Below, piece by piece: positions 1-5,859 of a DNA stretch of 6,825 nt (position 1 is the first letter of the stretch; each line of letters begins with the position of its first letter). The DNA lies in contig CAKTKV010000087.1 of assembly GCA_934572355.1 (NCBI GenBank), forward strand, positions 1 through 6,825, in the 5' to 3' direction. The stretch comes from an uncultured Oscillospiraceae bacterium. GTDB lineage: Bacteria > Bacillota > Clostridia > Oscillospirales > Oscillospiraceae. Below the pieces are notes generated by a model, which saw nothing but the letters and a program-made list of their open reading frames with translations, searched no databases and was not told the origin of the DNA. A program made the translations under genes and the position numbers.

Positions 1-2024
1 TGCTTGTCGGTATCAACGGCCTTGAGAGACGGGCCGACATAGAACTGGATGGACCTGTTCGGGTTCTGGAACATCGTATCGTAGTACACGGTCAGGGTGT
101 GCCAGCCGGTCTTGAGGTCTCCGAGGTAGGAAGTGCCGAGATAGATGAGGCCGGTTCCCTTGTCGACGTAGTCCTCACCGGGGACGGTGTAGCCGTCAAC
201 CGCGATGCCGCCGTTTCTGCCGAGAGTGGGCTGGATCCTGAAGCCGAGCATAGAATCGCCGGAGTACCAGCTGTCAATGCCGCTGATGTAGTCGACCATG
301 TAGTCGTCAGTGGGAGTCGTGCCGGTGTCATATACCTTGACAACCTTCGTGTTCCCATTGTAGAGGGTTCCGTTAAAGAGGAAATAGAAGCTGACGTTTG
401 CATTGCCGGAGTTCTTGATAGCATTGTCGATGCTGGTCTTAAGGGCGCTGTTGCTGAAAACGGAGGTATAGATATTGACATTGCCGGTGCTGGTGTCTGC
501 GCTGTAATAGGAGGCTGCGGGAGTCAGGGTGTAGATCGTACCGTTCTCTACCTGAACGTTGATAGACAAAGCCTTGACTGCATCGCTGAGGCTGGTGCTG
601 CCGCTGACCTGAACCTGGAAGCCGAGCGTAGAGACACTGCTGCCGCGCTTGTAGCTGTCGGTGTACTGCTTTACGGTGATGCTGCCGGACACGGGAGTGG
701 GAGTAGGAGTGCTGCCCTTGCCGACAGTTATGCTGCCGTCGGAATTTTCAACATAGCTGACGCCGTCCTTGATATAGCCCTTGACATTTGCGTTATACCA
801 CGTACCGCCAGTAACTGCCTTCGGTGCGTTAACAGTATTTTCGTAGATCGTATTTACCGTGCCGCCGCTGACATTAACATTGTCGGTGCTGGTGGAGACG
901 GCGATGGAGCCGATCTTACCACTGGTCATGTTGACGGTACCGTTATTCATCTGGAGTTCTTCAATAGCTCCGTTGCCGGACACATTGACTATGCCGCCGA
1001 GAGTAACGGCCACGAGCTTCACTTTGTCGTAAGCATTAGATCCGTTTACGTTAAGCGTCCCAACTACAGGAACGGCACCATTCAGATAGCCGTTGGTCAC
1101 CGTCAGGGCTGCGCCGCTGTTTACAGTCAAGGAATTTACTTCAATTTCCTGACCGTTGAGGTTGAGTGTAATGGTTTTACCGTTCAGTTCAACATCTTCA
1201 TTGAGAACTATAGCTGCACTGCTCGGCTTGATATACACAGTCGCGCCGCTGGAGGCTGCATTAAAAGCTTCCTGAAGCGTAGCGTAGTAAGTATTTCCGA
1301 TGTAGGCAACACCGTTAGTAAGCTCCTCGCGAGCAACGACCTGACGGTAGCTGCCCATATCCTTAGCTTCGCAGCCGGCCTCAACGTAGCCGTCAATAGT
1401 GGTCTTGTTCACATCGTAGAACTTGCAGCCCAGCTTTGCTACCATATAGCTGTTGTTGACCTTAAACGGATTTCCCTTAACTTCAAGGTCGGCGCCAAGG
1501 TAAATCTTGCAGCCGGTCGTAACATTGATACTGGCGGAAGTAAAGTCCGCCGTGCCCTGGCTGATCGTAAGAACTGCGCCGTTCGTCAGAGACAGGCTGT
1601 TTACTGTCCATATAGATTTATCGGTTTTGAGCGTCAGATCCTTGTCAACAACGAGGCCGCTTTCGTTCACATTCTTTATGAGCACAAGCGTGTTTCCGAC
1701 TGAGGCATCCTTTATAGCAAGCGCGAGGCTGTCATAGAACCTGCTGTTGCTCTCATTTTTAACCACGCTTGTCTCACTCTTGTTGTAGTTATCGGGCAAC
1801 TTTGTCACGGAGATATCCCCGTCAAGTGCGGTGGGCAAAGCGGTGTCAGACGAATAATCCGAATAATTGTCCGCCGGAAGAGCTGCGCTGCCATTGCTGT
1901 AGACATCCAAGGCTCCTCCCTCTGCCGCCTGAGGAAGCTCAACGGCGTATGCGCTGCCGCCAAACAGGCTCATGCACATGGCGACAAGAAGAAGCATGGA
2001 TAAGAATTTTGTAACTGTTTTCAT
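1..2024 (-). CDS. Large secreted surface protein with beta-helix-like repeats and Ig-like domains (C-terminus outside window)
   Basis: An uninterrupted reading frame runs from an ATG at 2022-2024 to the left edge: 674 codons with no stop, so the C-terminus and any wall anchor are missing. AAGGAG (2034-2039) lies 9 nt before the ATG. Residues 1-27 form a signal peptide (MKTVTKF, hydrophobic core, SAYA before the cut at Ala27). Residues 96-133 and 246-291 are two related units, a helix-like segment plus G-x-T-[LV] plus a K-x-[LI]-T-L strand, offset by exactly 150 residues. Residues about 291-395 are rich in Asn, Gly, Val and Thr in short beta strands, as in right-handed beta-helix proteins. Residues 404-436 resemble the GGTF...GY...DGS repeat end of gut Firmicutes surface proteins. 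A PTPTP linker (about 439-445) leads to two further beta-rich domains (450-567 and 575-674); the last has the YLxxLxxGxHTLTVYY pattern of an Ig-like fold. Family knowledge suggests an adhesin or matrix protein. The ligand is unknown, and no catalytic motif is visible. Confidence 0.88.
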   Translation of the reverse strand, partial: MKTVTKFLSMLLLVAMCMSLFGGSAYAVELPQAAEGGALDVYSNGSAALPADNYSDYSSDTALPTALDGDISVTKLPDNYNKSETSVVKNESNSRFYDSLALAIKDASVGNTLVLIKNVNESGLVVDKDLTLKTDKSIWTVNSLSLTNGAVLTISQGTADFTSASINVTTGCKIYLGADLEVKGNPFKVNNSYMVAKLGCKFYDVNKTTIDGYVEAGCEAKDMGSYRQVVAREELTNGVAYIGNTYYATLQEAFNAASSGATVYIKPSSAAIVLNEDVELNGKTITLNLNGQEIEVNSLTVNSGAALTVTNGYLNGAVPVVGTLNVNGSNAYDKVKLVAVTLGGIVNVSGNGAIEELQMNNGTVNMTSGKIGSIAVSTSTDNVNVSGGTVNTIYENTVNAPKAVTGGTWYNANVKGYIKDGVSYVENSDGSITVGKGSTPTPTPVSGSITVKQYTDSYKRGSSVSTLGFQVQVSGSTSLSDAVKALSINVQVENGTIYTLTPAASYYSADTSTGNVNIYTSVFSNSALKTSIDNAIKNSGNANVSFYFLFNGTLYNGNTKVVKVYDTGTTPTDDYMVDYISGIDSWYSGDSMLGFRIQPTLGRNGGIAVDGYTVPGEDYVDKGTGLIYLGTSYLGDLKTGWHTLTVYYDTMFQNPNRSIQFYVGPSLKAVDTDK

Positions 2025-2110
2025 GTTTTCCGTCTCCTTATATTGCTGTTTTTATTCTCACCAATTTACATTTACCTTTGGCCGGATACTTCACGATTTT
2101 CCCCCCAGGT

Positions 2111-2139
2111 CATCGGTGTAGCTATAATGTAACACGATG
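2111..2139. repeat. Bulged inverted repeat over the candidate surface-protein promoter
   Basis: CATCG at 2111-2115 is the reverse complement of CGATG at 2135-2139. After one unpaired G on the plus strand (2116) the pairing continues for three more bases (TGT with ACA), leaving a loop of about 12 nt. The repeat covers the candidate -10 at 2121-2131. It could be an operator if transcription starts just downstream, or a leader hairpin if the real promoter lies further upstream. Eight pairs with a bulge is modest evidence. Confidence 0.35.
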
Positions 2140-2154
2140 TTATGTAAAATGCAA
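2121..2154 (-). promoter_or_regulatory. Candidate sigma-A promoter of the surface-protein gene
   Basis: On the minus strand two overlapping promoter readings are possible. One is TTTACA (2148-2143), a 16-bp spacer and TATAGC (2126-2121). The other is TTGCAT (2154-2149), a 17-bp spacer and TACATT (2131-2126). Either would give a leader of about 90 nt before the ATG at 2024. Both are imperfect. Two better -35 words, TTGACA at 2223-2218 and 2241-2236, lack a -10 at normal spacing. Confidence 0.35.
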
Positions 2155-2234
2155 GAGTTTTTTTAATGAATTTGCGAATTATTTTTTCCTAATTGTAACC
2201 GTTTTGAATTTTTGAAGTGTCAATTTGCTGTGTT

Positions 2235-2265
2235 ATGTCAAATAACGATATTATTTATTTGACAT
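2235..2265. repeat. Perfect 11-bp inverted repeat, probable operator
   Basis: ATGTCAAATAA (2235-2245) and its exact reverse complement TTATTTGACAT (2255-2265) are separated by 9 bp, giving a 31-bp site centred on 2250. A third TGTCAA lies at 2218-2223, 18 bp left of the first. No T-run follows on either strand and the stem is AT-rich, so it does not look like a terminator. Its size and symmetry fit the binding site of a dimeric regulator. It lies about 210 bp upstream of the surface-protein start and 160 bp beyond the lipoprotein stop. No regulator gene is present in the window to pair with it. Confidence 0.6.
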
Positions 2266-2300
2266 TTCCCGTTCTTTGTACAAATTTATCGACCTTCTTT

Positions 2301-2398
2301 CCGGATGCGCTTAAGGATTCTTAATATGTTTTGTAACCATTTCCGTTACAAATCAGCTTCACTTCATCCTTGCGTTTATATGACGGCGCGCATCCCGG
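2301..2398. other. Nested inverted repeats, possible structured RNA or 3'-UTR element
   Basis: Three stems nest inside one another. The outer stem pairs GGATGCGC (2303-2310) with GCGCATCC (2388-2395) and extends by CCGG/CCGG-type pairing if one base is bulged. The middle stem pairs AAGGAT (2313-2318) with ATCCTT (2366-2371). The inner stem pairs TTTGTAAC (2330-2337) with GTTACAAA (2345-2352) across a 7-nt loop. A local alternative, TTAAG (2311-2315) with CTTAA (2320-2324), competes with the middle stem. It is not a tRNA: there is no T-loop, and the spacing is wrong. I recognise no known riboswitch. It would be transcribed leftward if read-through from the lipoprotein gene occurs. Confidence 0.4.
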
Positions 2399-2426
2399 TT
2401 TTGTTCCCGTCCGGGAGAAAAATTTT

Positions 2427-4535
2427 TCACCCCTGTTCGGCAAGATATATGCTGAGCTTTGACTGGATGAGCTTTGCCGTCTCCTCAGGCGTCTTATCTC
2501 CCGCAAGCATCGGCTGCATGCTCTCCGTTACTATTTTATATATGCTGCTGCCGTCGGGGATGCCCACAGTGTCGATCCTGCCGACAAGCTCAAGAAACTC
2601 CGCCGCCTGCTCCGCCGTCATCGCCGCACCGACCGTTTCGCCCCACATGTTCGTATGCTCACCCTGGAGCTCCCGCAGCTGCGCTTCAAGCGCAGGCTTA
2701 TACATGGATATCCCCCAGCCGTCGCTTTGCGTCAGGATATATTTTGCAAACGCCCAGCAGCCCTCCGGACACTTTGTCTGCGCGCTTATCGCATAGGTGC
2801 GCATCGGCGCGACGATAAAGCTGCCGCAGCCGCCGTCGGGCGTCGGCCAGCCGATATAGCTTATGCTCCGTCCGAAGGTCTCCTCCCCCTCGGTAAACTC
2901 CTCCGGAGTGCTTATCCATAGCTCCGTCAGCATGAGCCGCCCGTCCGCCATGGCCTGATACACGTCGCCGACGGTGTTCATGTTCTCGGCGGATTCGTTG
3001 GGATTGCTGCCGTCACGCGCGGCGGAGAGTATGCGCACAAACTCCGGTGTGTCAAAGCTGCAGGTCTTGTTCGCCCAGTCTATATTACTGCGGAGATAAC
3101 CCGATAGTGAGTTGCGTATGAACATATCCGCCGGGCGGTAGCCGAGCATCTGCGCACCTTCAGGCAGCGCATCCTGCATGGCGAAGTACTCGTCCCATGT
3201 CCAGCCGTACCTGTCACCCAAAGTGTCGGTAAAGCCGTAATAGGTGTCTATCGCGGCATTGCCCATGACCCGGTAGAGCTTCCCGTCTCGTTCGAGCACG
3301 TTGAGCATCCAGAAGTCGTCCCGGCTGAGCTCCGGGTCCGCGTCGATAAGCTCATAAATATCCATCAGCAGTCCATTTGAGCCGAGCTTATCCGTGCCCA
3401 TGTCGATAACGTCAAGGCCGAGATAGAGGTCGGCGGTGTTCCCGGCGACGATGTCTGTCAGCATCCGGGTATAGGCCGTGGCCGTGTCAAACTCGCCGCC
3501 CTCGCTGTAGTCTCTTACCTTTATATAATATTCGTCGCTCTGCGCGTTGAACTCCGCGACGCTCTCCTCCCACGGCATCGCCATAGTCAGCACGACCTTG
3601 GGCTTTACCTCGTCCGGGCTCGCGGGGCGGATGCTCGCAAGGCAGCCGGTATAGATGCATATAAAGCCGTCGCCGTCCGGGATGATGCATCGCATGTCTC
3701 CGCTGAGGCTGCCGCTTATTCCGCACTCCTCCCAGACGAGTATCAGCTCCGTACCGCCGTCCTCAGGCGACCACCATGAAAGCTCCGCGTCTGTTGAGTA
3801 CATGAAAGGATGCTCCGCGTCGCCGGTGTACAGCGTCTTAGCGTTCTGCGGCATGGCGTATTCTGTGCCGAGCGTCAGCGCCGCGCTGTCTATGGGGTAT
3901 ATGTATTCGCTCTCCCCTTGCTCCGTGTGCAGCCAGACATTGCCGTCCCCGCTCTGCTCAAGGCGCAGACCGTGCTGGTCAAAGCGCGCGTCGAAAGTGT
4001 CTATGCCGCCGAGACGTTCACCCTCCTGCGTGTAGACTGCGGCTATGTCGCTTATCGAGTCGCAGACATACAGAAGCCCGTCCGCGCCGAGGTATATCTC
4101 GTCCACGCGGTCGGGGATATCGTAGGCGGCAAGCTCCGTGCCGTCCATGCCAAGCTTCACAAGGCGGCTGTCGGAACGGTACTGGCCGTTCTCGTCGTAG
4201 CCCTGCCACTCGCCGTACCACACTCCGTCCGCTGCCGGTGCGTAGGCGTATACCCACACATCGCCGAACTGCGCGCCGTCCCTGCTCATGAGGCTGCTGC
4301 CGCTGCTGTACACAGTGTTTCCGTCGCCGCGCTTCATGCTGTTGTAGAACGCTTCCCCGTCCGTGATCTCCAGCTTGTAGCAGCCGCCGCGACCTGTCCA
4401 CTTGCCGCTCTCGTCAACGCTCATCGTCTGCGGCTGTGCAGTCGTCTCCGGTGCAGTTGGTTCCGCGTTTCCGCAGCCTGTCAGCAGTGATGCGAGCAGC
4501 AGCGCCGCCAGTATCAGAGATATTGATTTCTTCAT
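2427..4535 (-). CDS. Lipoprotein: beta-propeller-like N-terminal region fused to an ABC-type extracellular solute-binding domain
   Basis: This 702-residue protein starts at an ATG preceded by AAGGAA (4543-4548) at 7 nt and ends with TGA at 2427-2429. Residues 1-21 are a lipoprotein signal: MKK, a hydrophobic core and the lipobox LLTG with Cys21 as the lipidated residue. A Thr/Pro/Glu-rich tether follows (about 25-40). Residues about 45-305 hold repeated short beta strands with DG-x-LYV-type turns, for example around 150-157 and 197-201, consistent with roughly five or six propeller blades. Residues about 312-702 match the MalE-like type 1 solute-binding family: VVLTMAMPW at the start, EFN near 328-330, ADLYLGLDV (368-376), LLMDIYELID (389-398), GKLY (418-421) and WTWDEY (445-450). 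The domain order and lipid anchor point to an outer-leaflet binding protein. No permease or ATPase is adjacent, so it may feed a transporter encoded elsewhere or act as a sensor. The substrate, probably a sugar or oligosaccharide by family, is inferred only. Confidence 0.9.
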   Translation of the reverse strand: MKKSISLILAALLLASLLTGCGNAEPTAPETTAQPQTMSVDESGKWTGRGGCYKLEITDGEAFYNSMKRGDGNTVYSSGSSLMSRDGAQFGDVWVYAYAPAADGVWYGEWQGYDENGQYRSDSRLVKLGMDGTELAAYDIPDRVDEIYLGADGLLYVCDSISDIAAVYTQEGERLGGIDTFDARFDQHGLRLEQSGDGNVWLHTEQGESEYIYPIDSAALTLGTEYAMPQNAKTLYTGDAEHPFMYSTDAELSWWSPEDGGTELILVWEECGISGSLSGDMRCIIPDGDGFICIYTGCLASIRPASPDEVKPKVVLTMAMPWEESVAEFNAQSDEYYIKVRDYSEGGEFDTATAYTRMLTDIVAGNTADLYLGLDVIDMGTDKLGSNGLLMDIYELIDADPELSRDDFWMLNVLERDGKLYRVMGNAAIDTYYGFTDTLGDRYGWTWDEYFAMQDALPEGAQMLGYRPADMFIRNSLSGYLRSNIDWANKTCSFDTPEFVRILSAARDGSNPNESAENMNTVGDVYQAMADGRLMLTELWISTPEEFTEGEETFGRSISYIGWPTPDGGCGSFIVAPMRTYAISAQTKCPEGCWAFAKYILTQSDGWGISMYKPALEAQLRELQGEHTNMWGETVGAAMTAEQAAEFLELVGRIDTVGIPDGSSIYKIVTESMQPMLAGDKTPEETAKLIQSKLSIYLAEQG

Positions 4536-4563
4536 GGCTGTGTTCCTTTCGTTTTATGTAATT

Positions 4564-4573
4564 ACTATATATA
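4564..4573 (-). promoter_or_regulatory. Candidate -10 region for the solute-binding lipoprotein gene
   Basis: On the minus strand TATATA (4573-4568) overlaps TATAGT (4569-4564), about 30 bp before the ATG, which would give a leader of roughly 20 nt containing the AAGGAA ribosome binding site. No good -35 box is present at 16-18 bp; the nearest similar word, GTGAAA, is 21 bp away. An activator or an alternative sigma factor may be needed. It is divergent from the glycosyltransferase promoter about 60 bp to the right. Confidence 0.35.
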
Positions 4574-4635
4574 ACGTTCTCCCCCGCCATTTTGTTTCAC
4601 CGTTTCCGAAATTTTTTGCGGATGCTTAACGCGCC

Positions 4636-4664
4636 TTGCCTTTGTCCTGCAATTCATATATAAT
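4636..4664 (+). promoter_or_regulatory. Sigma-A promoter of the glycosyltransferase-surE pair
   Basis: TTGCCT (4636-4641) and a perfect TATAAT (4659-4664) are separated by 17 bp. The expected start is near 4671, giving a leader of only about 23 nt with AGGAGG at 4680-4685 placed 8 nt before the ATG. The perfect -10, normal spacing and strong ribosome binding site suggest steady housekeeping expression. Confidence 0.7.
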
Positions 4665-4693
4665 ATAGGTAATACCGACAGGAGGGCTTCGGC

Positions 4694-5803
4694 ATGAAAA
4701 TACTTCTTCTCAGCTGCTCGACCGGTGAGGGGCACAACCACTGCGCGCTTGCCGTCAAGGAGGCGCTGGACGCCGCCGGGCACGAGACATCATTCCTCGA
4801 TATGCTGCATATGTTCGGCGATCCCGGCCCGCTCAGCTTCGATAAGCTCCTCAACCGCATCTCCTCCCGCACGCCTGAGGTGTTCGGCATGATGTACCAC
4901 GCCGGTGAGATGTACAGCTCGACCGGCGTCACCTCCCCGGTGTACCTCGCAAACCTCCGCCACGCGCGGCAGCTCAGCGCATTCGTTACGGAGAACGGCT
5001 ATGATGCCGTCGTCTGCTCCCACCTGTTCCCGATGGAGACGCTGACCTTCCTGCGCCGCCATGAGAGCTTCCCCGTCCGCTGCTACGGCATCCTCTCGGA
5101 CTATACCTGCATCCCGTTCCTCCCGGAAACGGAGCTTGACGGGTACTTTCTTCCGCATGACGAGGTACGTAAGGCCTGTGTCGACGCCGGTCTGCCGGGC
5201 GACAGGCTCTTCACCACCGGCATGCCCGTCGCGCGCAAGTTCTCTTTGCCGCTTGGAAAGCTCGAAGCTCGCGCCATGCTCGGCCTGCCGGAGGATAAAA
5301 AGATATATCTCATCATGACCGGCGGTATCGGCTGCGGTGACGCGGTCTCGCTCTGCGATTCTATCCTGCGCGTCCCGGATGATAACTCCCTGCTCTGCGT
5401 CCTGCCGGGGCGCAATGAGGAGATGCGCTCCGCGATAGAATCCGGGTATCAGGGGCGCGGCGTCATGGCCGTGCCGTTTACGGATAAGGTTGCGGTCTAT
5501 ATGCGCGCCGCCGATGTGCTGCTCTCGAAGGCCGGGGGAATTTCCAGCTCCGAGGCCGCCGTGCTCGGCGTCCCGCTCGTACACACTATGGCCATCCCCG
5601 GCGTCGAGACTCTTAACGCCGAGTTCTTCGCCGCGCACGGCATGTCGTACTTTGCGCGCAGCACCGACGAAGCCGCCCGCTTTGCCGACAGGCTCATCTA
5701 TGATACCTCCGCCGCCGCGCGTATGCTGCGCGCGCAGAATACCTGCCTGCCGAAAGACGGCGCGGAGCGCATCGCAGATATCATCTGCGGCGGGAGTTGT
5801 TAA
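4694..5803 (+). CDS. GT28 / MGDG-synthase-like glycosyltransferase (diacylglycerol glucosyltransferase family)
   Basis: This 369-residue protein starts at an ATG 8 nt after AGGAGG and ends with TAA at 5801-5803. The N-terminal half has the MGDG_synth pattern: STGEGHN at residues 9-15 (the glycine-rich loop next to a beta strand), SHLFPME at 109-115 and GILSDYTCIPF at 132-142, the acceptor-side region. The C-terminal half is a GT28 UDP-sugar domain: GDRLFTTGMPV (169-179), MTGGIGCGD (208-216), VLPGRNEE (236-243) and the nucleotide-binding loop LLSKAGGISSSEA (276-288), followed by PGVETLNAEFF (302-312). In this family the enzymes work at the inner face of the membrane and move a hexose from UDP-sugar to diacylglycerol, making glycolipid and lipoteichoic-acid anchors (as UgtP does in Bacillus). 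No transmembrane helix is visible, as expected for a peripheral enzyme. Sugar and acceptor cannot be read from sequence. It is probably co-transcribed with surE. Confidence 0.9.
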   Translation: MKILLLSCSTGEGHNHCALAVKEALDAAGHETSFLDMLHMFGDPGPLSFDKLLNRISSRTPEVFGMMYHAGEMYSSTGVTSPVYLANLRHARQLSAFVTENGYDAVVCSHLFPMETLTFLRRHESFPVRCYGILSDYTCIPFLPETELDGYFLPHDEVRKACVDAGLPGDRLFTTGMPVARKFSLPLGKLEARAMLGLPEDKKIYLIMTGGIGCGDAVSLCDSILRVPDDNSLLCVLPGRNEEMRSAIESGYQGRGVMAVPFTDKVAVYMRAADVLLSKAGGISSSEAAVLGVPLVHTMAIPGVETLNAEFFAAHGMSYFARSTDEAARFADRLIYDTSAAARMLRAQNTCLPKDGAERIADIICGGSC

Positions 5804-5825
5804 AATCTTTCCGCTGTGCTAATAT
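5797..5825 (+). promoter_or_regulatory. Weak possible internal promoter before surE
   Basis: TTGTTA (5797-5802), a 17-bp spacer and TAATAT (5820-5825) overlap the glycosyltransferase stop codon. Each box matches four of six consensus bases. It could give surE some independent expression, but read-through from the promoter at 4636-4664 is the simpler explanation. Confidence 0.25.
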
Positions 5826-5859
5826 GTAGAGCGTTAATTCACTAAGGAGCATTTATATA

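Larger units (their letters stand above)
2025..2426. other. 402-bp AT-rich intergenic region with inverted repeats
   Basis: This gap lies between the end of the propeller/solute-binding lipoprotein gene and the start of the surface-protein gene, both read leftward. I see no believable gene in it; the open frames crossing it have no ribosome binding site or recognisable protein. It contains a candidate minus-strand promoter (2121-2154), a bulged inverted repeat over that promoter (2111-2139), a perfect 11-bp inverted repeat (2235-2265) with an extra half-site (2218-2223), and a nested set of stems (2301-2398). A further inverted repeat, TCCCGG at 2393-2398 with CCGGGA at 2411-2416, sits just after the lipoprotein stop codon. 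It has no adjacent T-run on either strand, so it is not a convincing terminator. The part from about 2140 to 2290 is much richer in A and T than the flanking genes. Confidence 0.7.

Noticed and set aside
99..1703. 534-codon open frame on the plus strand
   Set aside because: It is the codon-for-codon reverse complement of the surface-protein gene on the minus strand. The minus frame has a signal peptide, a ribosome binding site and recognisable domains; the plus frame has no ribosome binding site and a low-complexity Ala/Val/Asp-rich product. It stays open because the real gene rarely uses TTA, CTA or TCA codons.
2041..2110. c-di-GMP-I riboswitch suggested by CCGGCC followed by AAA on the minus strand
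   Set aside because: The GCACAGGGCAAACC-type core and the GNRA-tetraloop/receptor arrangement are missing.
2111..2139. preQ1-I riboswitch suggested by UAGCUACACC in the minus-strand leader
   Set aside because: The short word matches, but the required P1 stem sequence around it and the A-rich tail ending near CUAAGGA are absent.
2301..2398. tRNA suggested by the 8-bp acceptor-like outer stem
   Set aside because: There is no T-arm GGTTCGA motif, the span is too long and the internal stems do not match a cloverleaf.
2393..2416. Intrinsic terminator of the lipoprotein gene
   Set aside because: The TCCCGG/CCGGGA stem is short and is not followed by a T-run in the direction of transcription.
2305..2796. 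163-codon plus-strand frame crossing the gap into the lipoprotein gene
   Set aside because: No ribosome binding site, overlap with the well-supported solute-binding gene, and no recognisable family.
3810..4490. 226-codon plus-strand frame opposite the lipoprotein gene
   Set aside because: It lies opposite the propeller region, has no plausible start signal and has a compositionally odd product; a shadow of the minus-strand gene.
4790..5638. 282-codon minus-strand frame opposite the glycosyltransferase
   Set aside because: It is an in-register antisense shadow of a well-supported GT28 gene in GC-rich DNA, with no recognisable protein.
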